Source: Leptobacterium sp964389205
GTDB taxonomy: Bacteria; Bacteroidota; Bacteroidia; Flavobacteriales; Flavobacteriaceae
DNA length: 64,000 bases
Reading direction: 5' to 3'
Assembly: GCA_964389205.1 (NCBI GenBank)
Contig: CAYMDH010000006.1
Span: forward strand, 35,556 to 99,555
The position numbers and the translations under genes were made by a program. This document shows, one piece after another, positions 54,412 through 62,741 of the stretch; within the stretch, counting starts at the first letter, position 1; every line of letters starts with the position of its first letter. A model generated the notes under the pieces. The model had not been told where the DNA came from. It searched no databases and saw nothing but the letters and a program-made list of their open reading frames with translations.

Positions 54412-55431
54412 TTATAAAGAGTTTCTTCTTTGAATTTTAGAAGGTAAGATTTCTTGTATTCTCTCTCCGTTCTTAACGTAAGTAGCAGAAGCTTTTGCCA
54501 TTAATTTAAAATCTGTAGAAATAGTAGTAATACCTCCAAAAATAATTTCTTTCACTGCATTATCATTATGAGCCAGAATGCCTATATCTTTGCCTACTAA
54601 ATACTCTCTGTTTCGACAATCTCTAAGAACCTCCCATAAATAAGTATCACTAATAAAAAAATACAATGTTCCTTTTTTAAGTTCGCCTTGTTTATATTCT
54701 TTCTCTATTTTACCATCTATTTTATAATCATTTGTAAACTTATTAAATGCATTTAAAATCCCTATCGGATAATCTGTATTGTCTTGAAAGAATAAAATAA
54801 ATTTATCAAACTTTTTAATAGAAGACAATAATTCAACCAGTTGCCTATAGGTAGTTTGCTCAAATTCTTGAGCTATAAATGAATATTCTTTAGGCATTGG
54901 TATGTATCTATCTACTATTAATAGTTTTTCTGAAGAGAAAGTTTTCAATAATTTAGTTATATCTCCAGTTGGAATTGGAGCTATCACATATTTCCCATAC
55001 TTATTATGTATCGTTGATAATATATTTTTAAATACATTTAAGTTATTATGATGAAAAAAAACATCTATATGAAACTTTTTTCCGAGCTCTTTTCTAAACG
55101 TATTGTAAAAATCTTCTTGAAAACTATGAAATGAGAAAAGAAACAAAGCAACTTTGAGAATCATTTTTGTTTCTGTACTTAAAATAAAATAACCTTTTAA
55201 ATTTTTAGACTCAACAAGGCCTCTACTTTTAAGATCTTCATATGCTTTCACAATAGTTTTACGAGCATAGCCAAGCTCACCAACCATTTTATTTATAGAG
55301 GGTAATTGATCGTCTTTTTTTAAAATTCCAGCATCTATAGAATTAATAATTCCATTTACTAATTGCTCGTGTTTAGAGATTGTTGTAATCTCCTTTAATT
55401 CATTTATCTTTTCAAATAGTGCTGAATTCAT
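54412..55431 (-). CDS. GntR-family regulator with periplasmic-binding-protein-like effector domain
   Basis: 339 residues. A GntR winged helix (about 20-85: IINSIDAGILKKDDQLPSIN and YARKTIVKAYEDLKSRGLVES) is fused to a LacI-type ligand domain (ending DIGILAHNDNAVKEIIFGGITTISTD). This combination controls sugar-use loci in Bacteroidota. It lies upstream of the SusCD operon on the same strand with 196 bp between them, so it probably senses galactose or an oligosaccharide and controls this locus. Confidence 0.88.
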   Translation of the reverse strand: MNSALFEKINELKEITTISKHEQLVNGIINSIDAGILKKDDQLPSINKMVGELGYARKTIVKAYEDLKSRGLVESKNLKGYFILSTETKMILKVALFLFSFHSFQEDFYNTFRKELGKKFHIDVFFHHNNLNVFKNILSTIHNKYGKYVIAPIPTGDITKLLKTFSSEKLLIVDRYIPMPKEYSFIAQEFEQTTYRQLVELLSSIKKFDKFILFFQDNTDYPIGILNAFNKFTNDYKIDGKIEKEYKQGELKKGTLYFFISDTYLWEVLRDCRNREYLVGKDIGILAHNDNAVKEIIFGGITTISTDFKLMAKASATYVKNGERIQEILPSKIQRRNSL

Positions 55432-55551
55432 ACAACTTTAAAAATAATACTAAGCATCTTCATTTGCAAATATGTTAATTTATTTGTTATTGACCTTACG
55501 ATAATCCAGTTATAACAAAACTATTGAGATTAAGTAGAATCTATATTAATC

Positions 55552-55591
55552 AATTAAAAAGAGGCACTTTATAAAGTGCCTCTTTTTAATT
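55552..55591. terminator. Perfect 40-bp palindromic bidirectional terminator
   Basis: A perfect 20+20 inverted repeat (AATTAAAAAGAGGCACTTTA and its complement) has A runs and T runs at the outer ends, so it can stop transcription from both sides. It lies just after the small membrane-protein gene at 55611-55778 (minus). Confidence 0.75.
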
Positions 55592-55610
55592 ATTTATTTG
55601 TCAATATTTC

Positions 55611-55778
55611 TTAGAAAGAAAATCCTGTTGCCAATCTATAGATAAAAGCATAAGAAACTATACCTATTAGTGCCACACAAGACCAAGTTAAAACTTTTAA
55701 ACTAGAAGAAACTATATGATGTCCCAAGTTTCTATAAGCATTCATATAAAGATCTTTAAAAAGTAAATATTTATTCAT
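55611..55778 (-). CDS. Small 55-residue single-helix membrane protein
   Basis: An ATG at 55778 opens a 55-codon frame (MNKYLLFKDLYMNAYRNLGH ... IYRLATGFSF) with one helix, VLTWSCVALIGIVSYAFIY. The sequence is well-formed and is followed at once by a perfect terminator, which supports a real gene. It resembles short conserved flavobacterial proteins (I recall the DUF6747 group, not verified). Confidence 0.72.
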   Translation of the reverse strand: MNKYLLFKDLYMNAYRNLGHHIVSSSLKVLTWSCVALIGIVSYAFIYRLATGFSF

Positions 55779-56196
55779 AACGTAATAAGGTTAAATGATT
55801 AATAGCACTACAAATATATAATCATAAAGAAAGTTCAAGAAATATATTAGTTGCAATTCACTGAAAAACAGTTAAACTAACAACTGCTAGTATGAAAAGT
55901 TATAAATCATCGGTGAATAGCACGTTATGCCAATAGGTTTTCCTAAACAAATTACAGGAAAACAAAAAAAGCCTTCCTTTATTCTGAAATACTCAGAACT
56001 GGAAAGCCTTTCATTTGGTTTAACTACTAAACCGTAAACAAGCCGTTGCTTGTTTAACAACACAACTATTTTTAATTTTTTTGAATCCCAAAAGTAATAA
56101 AAAGTGAAATGAATTAGTACTGTCCAGCATTATATTTTAAAAAAGCTAATTTTTAAATGAATTTTAAACTTTAGCTATTAGATAACATTTTATAAT
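55779..56196. other. Intergenic region without a gene
   Basis: No credible coding frame is seen. It holds two small hairpins: TTCTGA/TCAGAA near 55980-55996 inside a larger imperfect repeat, and a perfect AAACAAGC-CGTT-GCTTGTTT at 56036-56055. Neither has a good T tract. Confidence 0.45.
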
Positions 56197-56236
56197 AAAA
56201 ACCAATACTTAAAAAACCTAAGTACTGGTTTTTAAT
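56197..56236 (-). terminator. Terminator of the truncated gene
   Basis: A 15-bp stem (AAAAACCAATACTTA pairing with TAAGTACTGGTTTTT, one mismatch) with a seven-base loop and T run on the minus strand lies 52 bp past the stop of the gene at 56288. Confidence 0.75.
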
Positions 56237-56287
56237 GTGTTATGATCTAAAAGTAAGCTAGCAACTTTTCTTTACTATATACTCTTC

Positions 56288-57330
56288 TTATCTAATTCTG
56301 TATTCTATTTCATTTTTACTCTCAAAGTAATTAAATATAGAAGGGATTCCTGAAATGTTTGAGCTTAAGCGCAACAATTGATGATCGTAATCCTTATTCC
56401 AAGATCGGTATCCCATGCTGAAGGTAGTACCATTAGAACCAAGAATTATTGTTGTTTTAACTGGTGCCGGAAAATTATCATGTTCAAAAATAAGATACTC
56501 TATAAAACCGCTACCATTTCGGGGCGAAACAATCGTAGCATTTACTGTTCTTGTTTCATTTAAGTGTCTGTTTCTTATTTTAGCCACTTCTTTACCAGAA
56601 GGATTGTGTTGTACAACATCAGCATATGAAGTATTTGACTCAAGAAATGCCCCACTTACTACACTGTGATGGATATCCGCACGTTCCCATCTGCTCTCTT
56701 TCTTATCTTTAATATTTATTGTGTATAGTTTAATGGAGTTATTTCCAGTTCCTCCACCGCCAGAACATCCACCAATATCATCAATAGGTACTACACCATT
56801 GACACCTCTAATATCGCAAGTTGGAAATATTTCAACAAGTGCAATTGAAGGGGAATTAGAAACAATATTAGATGCAACGGTTCTAGAATTTATTCTAGAA
56901 GGAACACCTACCAGTTCCTGATATATTGCTTCTGTAAATACGGGATATGTTAATTCTATTTCACCGTCAACCAAAGTAAAGTCCTTTACAAATTCTTCGC
57001 TTTTTTCTTTATCATAACAATTAAATAGATAAATTCCATTTTCAGCATTTCCATTATTGTTAATTACTGTTATTGCTGGTTGCCAATCTTGACCGCCTAA
57101 ATCAGAAAAGGCATCAAACGCATCTTCAGATGATGACTTCATTGCAAGAGGTTCTCCATTTTTTGATTTTGTAATTAAACTATTTTGCAGAATAGCTTTG
57201 ATGGGAAATGCAGATTGGTCTGCCTTGATATTGATAATTTCCTCCATTTGTAAAAAATTCGGATTTTCCTGAACTAAATCTTTTACAAGCTTACCGAGAT
57301 GGAATTCCCTTAGATTTGCTCCAGTTATTT
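56288..57330 (-). pseudogene. Unrecognised protein gene cut at its 5' end beside an IS110 element
   Basis: A 319-codon frame begins at an internal ATG (57247), but coding-like sequence continues upstream (ITGANLREFHLGKLVKDLVQ, then ENPNFLQ) until a stop at about 57331, with no start codon. The N-terminus, probably with a signal peptide, is therefore missing where the IS110 leader begins. The remaining protein is beta-rich with a Gly-rich, Cys-containing turn (IGGCSGGGGTGNN) and a C-terminal domain of unknown type. The terminator at 56197 shows that the 3' end is intact. Confidence 0.7.
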
Positions 57331-57344
57331 ACTTAGAGGTTTTA

Positions 57345-57368
57345 ATAAAAGATGCATGCATCTTTTAT
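57345..57368. repeat. 24-bp perfect palindrome at the IS left end
   Basis: ATAAAAGATGCA and its exact complement abut at 57356/57357. It lies about 15 bases inside the point where the neighbouring coding sequence stops. It could be an IS end structure or a terminator-like hairpin. Confidence 0.6.
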
Positions 57369-57404
57369 ATAAATGCAAATCTTGTGGGGAAACACTCCAT
57401 AATA

Positions 57405-57560
57405 GTAGGTAGCTATTAACCGATAAAGGAGACTTACGTGCTAATAAAGTCTTAGGAATTACTCGTTTAAAAAAAATCCTTTATCGGTTACCTTCTGGAT
57501 AAAAGCATCATATGGAAATCCAGGTTATAAGGCCTATTAGTAGGGATCAGATCGTATTTC
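57405..57560 (+). ncRNA. Candidate IS110 bridge RNA
   Basis: A perfect 14-bp inverted repeat (TAACCGATAAAGGA at 57417-57430 with its complement at 57477-57490) encloses a 46-base region that holds an AGACTT/AAGTCT hairpin. A second stem, CTGGAT/ATCCAG (57495-57523), follows. IS110-group elements are known to encode a bridge RNA with two internal loops in this leader, where one loop reads the target and one the donor. Exact ends and guide loops were not assigned. Confidence 0.5.
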
Positions 57561-57611
57561 AGTTGCTCGGTTGTTAAATACTATTTTATAACTCATTTTT
57601 AAATCTTTTTT

Positions 57612-58606
57612 ATGGAAAAATTAAACTTCTTGTATTTTATTGGTATTGATATTTCTAAAGCTACTTTTGATGTAGCTATTCTTAAAAAGAATACCACTGC
57701 TTCTTTTAAATTTGAAAATAATAACAAAGGAATCAGAGCCTTTATTACTCTTTTAAAAAATCAAAAAATCACTTTAAATGACACACTAATATGCATGGAG
57801 CATACAGGTGTATACGGACGATTGATCATTCAAAAACTACTTCTTAAAAAAGCTCTTTTTTGTGTCGAAATGCCTTTGCGTATTATCAATAGTATGGGAA
57901 TTCAACGAGGTAAAAATGATCGTATCGATGCCATTAAAATTGCTAAATACGCTGCTAAAATGCAGATACATTAGAATTATACAAACCAACTCCTCTAATT
58001 CTAGAAAAAATTAAAATGCTTATTAAAATAAGAGAACAGCTGGTTCACTTTAAAGCTGACCTTAACAAACATCCTAATGAAATCAAAGCATTCGATAGCG
58101 AACTTAGTAAATTGGCGCAAAAAAATATTGCTAAAACCAACTCATGTATTACTAAAGAAATACAACGGATTGAACTACAACTAAAAGAACTTATCCTATC
58201 CGACGATAAACTCAATACTACCATCTCTCTAGTAACTTCAGTAACAGGAATTGGCATCATTACTGCCATATACTTAACTGTTTTTACTAACTTTTTTACC
58301 AAATACCAAAACCCTAAACAACTCGCTTGCTATTGTGGCGTTGTTCCCTTTGAACATACTTCTGGTTCTAGTGTCGAAAAAAAAGCTAGAGTTCATCATA
58401 TCGCTAACAAAACACTTAAAAAACAACTTCACATGTGTGCCTTATCTGCAGTTCGTAGTGACCCGCAACTCAAAATGTATTATGAACGTAAAGCCAGTGA
58501 AGGAAAAAATAAAATGCTCGTTTTAAATAATGTTAGAAATAAACTTATTCTTAGAGTTTGTTCCGTGATTAAAAAACAAAAACCTTATCAAAAAAGAGCT
58601 GCTTGA
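57612..58606 (+). pseudogene. IS110-family transposase, frameshifted
   Basis: The N-terminal part (57612-57974) has the DEDD nuclease residues: Asp in IGIDISKATFDVA, Glu in CMEHTGVYG and Asp in KNDRIDAIK. The C-terminal part (58016-58606) has TGIGIITAIYL and the serine domain HTSGSSVEKKARVHHIANK. At 57957-57960 a run of four A ends the first frame. One more A gives AAKNADTLELYKPTPLILEK, which joins both halves into one protein of about 332 residues, the usual length. The element is probably inactive unless supplied in trans. Confidence 0.88.
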
Positions 58607-58691
58607 TTAAAAAATCTTAAAAAACATACTTTTTTCCTTGTAACTGTCATGGAAATCTTTTCCCTCGCACAAAATGCTCGGGAATCGTCAA

Positions 58692-58709
58692 CCTTTATTA
58701 ATATAAAGG
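58692..58709 (+). terminator. Hairpin after the IS110 element
   Basis: CCTTTAT-TAAT-ATAAAGG is a perfect seven-base-pair stem. The following bases are A-rich, then T-rich. Confidence 0.4.
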
Positions 58710-58877
58710 CAAAAAAGACTTTTTAATGAATAAAATGTAAATTTTAACACGTCAAAATGTCATTTTTTGAGAATAATTTATCATATATTCAAAATCATTG
58801 AATATTCAATAATTAAAAAAAGAGCAGCTTTTAATAAAGTCACTCTTTTAAAATGAAGAGAATTGGTGTTTTAAAAA

Positions 58878-59075
58878 CTAGAGTTTAAAAACGTATTTGT
58901 AGTTGTATAAATTTCTAAGTGCTTCTTCTTCCAAAAGCTCTTTATAATTTAGGTTATTTTGCTTGGCATAGGCTTTTAAATCCTTACCAAATTTTCGTCG
59001 TATATCTGCCTTTGATTTTGACAAGATTGACTTTTGCGTTTTCTCATCTAAATTGTTATAATTTAATCGTATCAT
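58878..59075 (-). CDS. Small protein associated with RadC/ssb module
   Basis: 65 residues, highly charged and helical (MIRLNYNNLDEKTQKSILSK to LYNYKYVFKL). I recall similar small proteins near RadC-type and ssb genes on Bacteroidota mobile elements, not verified here. It starts 13 bp after the stop of the RadC-type gene, so it is probably co-transcribed. Confidence 0.6.
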   Translation of the reverse strand: MIRLNYNNLDEKTQKSILSKSKADIRRKFGKDLKAYAKQNNLNYKELLEEEALRNLYNYKYVFKL

Positions 59076-59087
59076 AAGTACTTATTT

Positions 59088-59538
59088 TTAGAGTAAACAT
59101 TCATCTGCAAAACTGAAATATTCACCCGTCGGAGATAGTATAATATGATCCAGTAATTTGATATCAAAATAGCTACAAGCAGTCTTTACTTTTTCGGTTA
59201 ACTTTTTATCTGAAATACTTGGTTTTAATGTTCCCGATGGATGATTATGTACAAGTATTTGATGTACTAAGTGATTTTAAAATCACTGCAAAAAGGATTC
59301 TAAGATCAACGAGTGTTCCCGTAATTCCTCCTTTAGAAATTGTATAGATCCCTTTTACCTTATGTGCATTATTTAATAAGGTCACTTTAAAAGATTCTTG
59401 TAATCCAATGGTGTTATGATTCCAATTTTTAAATAAAAATTCTGCGGTATCTTGTGAAGATTTGATCTTATAAGCTTCTTTTAAAAAGTATTGTTTTTCT
59501 TTATAACCTATGGTTATTTCATTAACTTTATGTTTCAT
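59088..59538 (-). pseudogene. RadC-like JAB-domain protein, frameshifted
   Basis: Fragment 1 (59538 to about 59260) reads from MKHKVNEITIGYKEK to VDLRILFAVILKSLSTS. The downstream frame continues ILVHNHPSGTLKPSISDKKL to EYFSFADECLL with the JAMM metal motif HNH...S..D. The break near 59261-59265 is equivalent to loss of two bases or gain of one. The intact protein would have about 150 residues. RadC-like JAB proteins of this size are typical cargo of mobile elements; their activity is unknown. Confidence 0.82.
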
Positions 59539-59570
59539 TGTGAATATCGTTACGAGTTATTTATAATGAA

Positions 59571-59617
59571 AAAAGAGGGTGTAATTTTCAATTGACCTAC
59601 GCCCTCTTTATTTTTTT
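59571..59617 (-). terminator. Terminator of ssb
   Basis: On the minus strand the stem AAGAGGGCGTA pairs with TACACCCTCTT across a 13-base loop and is followed by TTTTTTC. A run of A lies on the other side. Confidence 0.7.
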
Positions 59618-59621
59618 AGTT

Positions 59622-60041
59622 TTAAGCGGCTTTTTTAGCTTTTCTAGTTCTTGTGTTTTTTACTTCTGTTTTAGGTTCTTTTATATCTTCTTTTTCATTT
59701 TGATCGTCTTTAGCACCTAAGAGTAAAAATTCATTCACTACCACTTCTGTTACATATCTTCTAACTCCTTCTTTATCTTCATAAGAGTGAGAAGTAAGTT
59801 TACCTTCAATGGCAACTTCTTTGCCTTTTGTAACTAACTGCTCAATGAGTTCAGCCGTTTTATTCCAAGCTATTAAATTGTGCCATTCTGTTTTTTGTAC
59901 TTTCTCTCCTTCGCCTGTTTTATAATATTCATTGGTGGCTAATGAAAAACGAATCACTGTTTTACCACTATCCAAAATTGTCATTTCAGGAGTTTGTCCT
60001 ACATTCCCAATTAACTGAACTTTGTTTTTTAAATTTCTCAT
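59622..60041 (-). CDS. ssb: Single-stranded DNA-binding protein
   Basis: 139 residues. The OB-fold is clear: MRNLKNKVQLIGNVGQTPEM, FSLATNEYYKTGEGEKVQKTEWHN and KEVAIEGKLTSHSYEDKEGV. The C-terminal tail is basic (RTRKAKKAA) and lacks the acidic DDDIPF-like tip used by chromosomal SSB to recruit partners. This, with its neighbours, suggests a mobile-element SSB. Confidence 0.92.
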   Translation of the reverse strand: MRNLKNKVQLIGNVGQTPEMTILDSGKTVIRFSLATNEYYKTGEGEKVQKTEWHNLIAWNKTAELIEQLVTKGKEVAIEGKLTSHSYEDKEGVRRYVTEVVVNEFLLLGAKDDQNEKEDIKEPKTEVKNTRTRKAKKAA

Positions 60042-60067
60042 AATTTTTAATTTTAAAAGATTACTAT

Positions 60068-60175
60068 TTATTTATTTTTAAATGATTTACTTTTTTTATC
60101 CAGAAGCGTTTTCCTTTTTGATTTTTTCACCTTTTTAAGCTTCCTTCCTGTTTTATTTATTTCGATTGATTTCAT
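60068..60175 (-). CDS. Possible 35-residue basic peptide
   Basis: A short frame upstream of ssb on the same strand (start MKSIEINKTGRKLKKVKKSK) with about 40 percent Lys/Arg. It could be a tiny nucleic-acid-binding protein of the mobile element or chance in AT-rich DNA. Confidence 0.25.
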   Translation of the reverse strand: MKSIEINKTGRKLKKVKKSKRKTLLDKKSKSFKNK

Positions 60176-60477
60176 CTTGTTTTTATTTTAGATTTACTTC
60201 CTTTAGCGCCGTCAGCTGCTTTCCTTTTTTGATGCTGTTATTCTTACAATGTTCATTTCTTGAAAGTGATCTTATAAAAAAGAGTACGCTTACAAGCGTA
60301 CCTGATTTATGCAGTCACCAAGAAAGAATATTGTTGTTTTGCTTACAGAAAAAGAGAAACAGACGGAACTAAATAAGGAAGTGAATTAAAAACGAGAAAT
60401 TTAAAAACAACTGGAAATGGACACAAAATGAATTATATTTTCACTTATTTAAAATTATACCCGTAAACAACAATACT
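60176..60477. other. Intergenic region between ssb module and transposase
   Basis: No convincing gene. A hairpin GTACGCT-TACA-AGCGTAC lies at 60284-60301, followed by a 27-codon frame from 60309 without support. The left end of the transposon is probably within this stretch but no inverted repeat was found by eye. Confidence 0.4.
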
Positions 60478-61758
60478 ATGAATGACTTTTCTTCTCGTAG
60501 AAGTTGGGATACTGCTGTTAAACATTTAGCCAGAAAAGACCTCTTAAATGATGTTTTAACTACTGATCAGATAGCTTTAATTCCTCGTTCGAATATCTCT
60601 CGTTGGAAATCTGAATCTGATCAGAAATACACGCTTTGTGAAATCAATAACATCGTAAAACAAGAGATTGAGCTTATCAAAAGATTAAACCAATCCTCTC
60701 GAATTAAAAAAATTAATGAATGTTATTTTAAACTTGCTGATGCTTTTCACAATATTATCTCCAATATAAAATCAATAAAGTCTGTTATTAAAAATCAAAA
60801 AGAACTTGTAATAAACACCATTGAATCCGTTAAAGATGTTATTTCAATTAATAAAGCTTTAAAAATATTCAATATTTCAAGAAGTACTTTTGAGAATTAT
60901 AAATCTATTGTGATTCATAAATGTGAAACATCCTATTTTAATTGGTGTACTAAGCGTTTTCCAAATCAATTGTTACCAACTGAGATTGAAACGATAAAAC
61001 AATATATGATTCATAAGGATTATAAATTCTGGTCAAAATCTTCTATCTATCTTAAAGCGCTTCGTGATCAAAATCTAAAATGCTGCATTTCTACCTTTTA
61101 CAAATATTGTCGACTTCTGGGTTTTAAGAATAATCCTAGAAGAAAAAAATCTGATCATTATAATCCTGTAAGAACCTCTAAACCAAATCAACTTTGGTGC
61201 GCCGATGTCACTATCTTTAAAACAACAGATACTATAAAACACTATATACATTTTTTAATAGATCATTTTTCTAAATATGTCATTGGTTAAAAGATTTGTT
61301 CTAGCTCATCTTCTAAAGCTATTAAAGAATTACTTGATAATGCATATCAATTACACAAACCTAATAAAATACAATTTCTTACCGATGGTGGTCCTGAAAA
61401 CATAAACACACGAGTTTCTAATTTTATAAATAGTCCCGAAATTTCCATTGAACATTTTATTGCTCAAAGGGATGTACTGTTTTCTAATTCTATGGTGGAA
61501 GCTCTTAATAAAGTAATCAAACATCAATTCCTATTTCCAAAAGAAATTGTCAATCAAAATCAACTACGTAAAATATTAAACCAATCCATTGAAATTTATA
61601 ATCATATACGTCCGCAAATGAGTCTTGGTGGTAATATTCCTTTTGAGACCTTTAATGGAATATCTATTGATCTTTCCAGATTTACTAATGGTTTTAAAGC
61701 ACAAAAACAACTCAGAAAACAACTCAATATGCAAAACGCTTGTGAAATATGTTTTTAA
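60478..61758 (+). pseudogene. DDE (integrase-core) transposase with one internal stop codon
   Basis: A single frame of 427 codons is interrupted by TAA at 61288-61290. The N-terminal half has helix-turn-helix-type segments (INKALKIFNISRSTFENYKS). The rve core keeps all three catalytic residues: D in LWCADVTIFK before the stop, then D in FLTDGGPEN and E in MVEALNKVIKHQ after it. The C-terminal IYNHIRPQMSLGGNIPFE motif is typical of IS3-like or related transposases. Only the stop disables it. Confidence 0.85.
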
Positions 61759-61779
61759 ACATAGTCAAGTCATACAAAT

Positions 61780-61815
61780 TAAAAAGCAAAGCCAATAACA
61801 CAACTTTGCCTTTTA
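61780..61815 (+). terminator. Terminator after the DDE transposase
   Basis: AAAAGCAAAG pairs with CTTTGCCTTTT (one bulge) across a 12-base loop, followed by TTTTAATATA. Confidence 0.55.
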
Positions 61816-61895
61816 ATATAAATTCTATTTTTAAAAATTATCTGATAACTATCTCATCTTAATAAGCATTCCTTATATGGAACACATTATTGTAA

Positions 61896-62036
61896 AATGA
61901 TCGTAGAGATAGCACGGCAACTACTACCAAAGTAATTACAAGTCTCCAAAAACTAGATAGCCAAGATAAACAACATATCTTTACAACCATTAATGCGCTT
62001 ATTAGAGACGCTAAAGCTAGATCAACATATTCTTAA
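61896..62036 (+). pseudogene. C-terminal remnant, probably of an HTH (Xre) regulator
   Basis: An open stretch without start codon ends TTKVITSLQKLDSQDKQHIF, TTINALIRDAKARSTYS. This resembles the C-terminal tail of Bacteroidota Xre-type regulators (LxxLDxxDKxxIxxxIDxxIRDxKxR). A good terminator follows the stop, so the 3' end is original and the 5' part has been lost. Confidence 0.5.
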
Positions 62037-62040
62037 ATAA

Positions 62041-62082
62041 AAAAACAGCTACAACTTAACATTGTAACTGTTTCTTTTTTTT
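62041..62082 (+). terminator. Terminator of the HTH remnant
   Basis: A 12-bp stem (AAACAGCTACAA with TTGTAACTGTTT, one mismatch) with a seven-base loop is followed by CTTTTTTTT. Confidence 0.75.
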
Positions 62083-62089
62083 ATTCTTT

Positions 62090-62118
62090 GCACGGATTGC
62101 ACTTCCCTAAATCCGCGC
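62090..62118. repeat. Inverted repeat beside the RHS cassette
   Basis: GCACGGATT and AATCCGCGC form a nine-base inverted repeat with one mismatch, separated by 11 bases. It is markedly GC-rich for this DNA and directly borders the RHS/immunity cassette. I recall similar sequence near RHS cassettes in other flavobacteria but cannot confirm it here. Confidence 0.4.
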
Positions 62119-62132
62119 TATCGGAGCTTTTA

Positions 62133-62255
62133 TTAAATCCAAAAGATTATTAAAAAAGTAACAATGATTAATATACTTAAGATGACCAATACTTTAGTAT
62201 TATGCCTAAATAATTCAATAAAAAAATCTAAAAAAAACTTTAAGAACTCTTCCAT
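62133..62255 (-). CDS. 40-residue membrane peptide, coupled to the MORN lipoprotein gene
   Basis: The ATG at 62255 overlaps the TAA of the preceding gene (TAATG), a standard coupling arrangement. MEEFLKFFLDFFIELFRHNT is followed by one strong helix (VLVILSILIIVTFLIIFWI) at the very C-terminus. The coupling and clean helix support a real gene. A role as part of the immunity unit of the RHS toxin is possible. Confidence 0.55.
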   Translation of the reverse strand: MEEFLKFFLDFFIELFRHNTKVLVILSILIIVTFLIIFWI

Positions 62256-62740
62256 TATAATTCTCTTAGAACTTCACCCTGTTCGTATAGAACTTTTTTA
62301 ATTAACTCTCCTTCTTTATTAAAATAGTACCATATTCCATCACCCTTTCCTTTAACTGTATTGCCAATACTTTTAATAACTCCATTTTCATGAAATTTCA
62401 TCTTTTGACTATTATTATATATATCAGCAGATCTAAATGATTCTATTTTACCATCATTATAAAATTCAATTATAACTTTATCCCTTTTACCTTTATTATA
62501 TTCAACTAAATATTTTGGAACATTTGTTTCTTCATCAAATATTAAAGAAAACCCATCTTTAATATCATTTTCAAAATGTGAGACATTAGTTATTTTACCT
62601 TCCTTATTAAGGATAAGTGAATCTTTAATTTTAATACCGTCTTCTTTTTCATTTTTTTTAGAATTAACAATATTGCTATTCCGTTGCTCCTTACAAGCAA
62701 AAAAAATTCCTAATAAGCAAATAAAAAAATACTTTTTCAT
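62255..62740 (-). CDS. MORN-variant (YwqK-like) lipoprotein, probable RHS immunity protein
   Basis: 161 residues from the ATG at 62740 (MKKYFFICLLGIFFAC, lipoprotein Cys); an ATG three codons upstream is also possible. Repeats such as GVIKSIGNTVKGKGDGIWYYFNKEGELIKKVLY match the MORN-variant repeats of YwqK-type proteins, a group often annotated as antitoxins. The start overlaps the stop of the RHS tip, the usual toxin-then-immunity order. Confidence 0.75.
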   Translation of the reverse strand: MKKYFFICLLGIFFACKEQRNSNIVNSKKNEKEDGIKIKDSLILNKEGKITNVSHFENDIKDGFSLIFDEETNVPKYLVEYNKGKRDKVIIEFYNDGKIESFRSADIYNNSQKMKFHENGVIKSIGNTVKGKGDGIWYYFNKEGELIKKVLYEQGEVLREL

Positions 62741-62741
62741 A

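Larger units (their letters stand above)
57331..58690 (+). mobile_element. IS110-family insertion element (approximate ends)
   Basis: A DEDD-type transposase gene (frameshifted) is preceded by a structured 280-base leader. The left end is placed where the neighbouring gene's reading frame breaks; the right end is uncertain, within about 90 bases of the transposase stop. IS110 elements have no clear terminal inverted repeats, which is consistent with none being found. Confidence 0.65.

Noticed and set aside
56036..56055. Perfect eight-base-pair hairpin AAACAAGC-CGTT-GCTTGTTT as a terminator or small RNA
   Set aside because: There is no T tract on either strand, no promoter-like context and no gene ends beside it; it is only noted in the intergenic entry.
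57957..58016. Programmed frameshifting to make the IS110 transposase
   Set aside because: IS110-family transposases are made from one frame, the A4 stretch is a poor slippery site, and about 17 residues would be lost without a one-base change. Mutation is simpler.
60166..60372. 68-codon plus-strand frame (MISSCFYFRFTSF start)
   Set aside because: Low-complexity, Phe/Ser/Leu-rich translation typical of reading AT-rich DNA in a non-coding frame, and partly opposed by a basic frame on the other strand.
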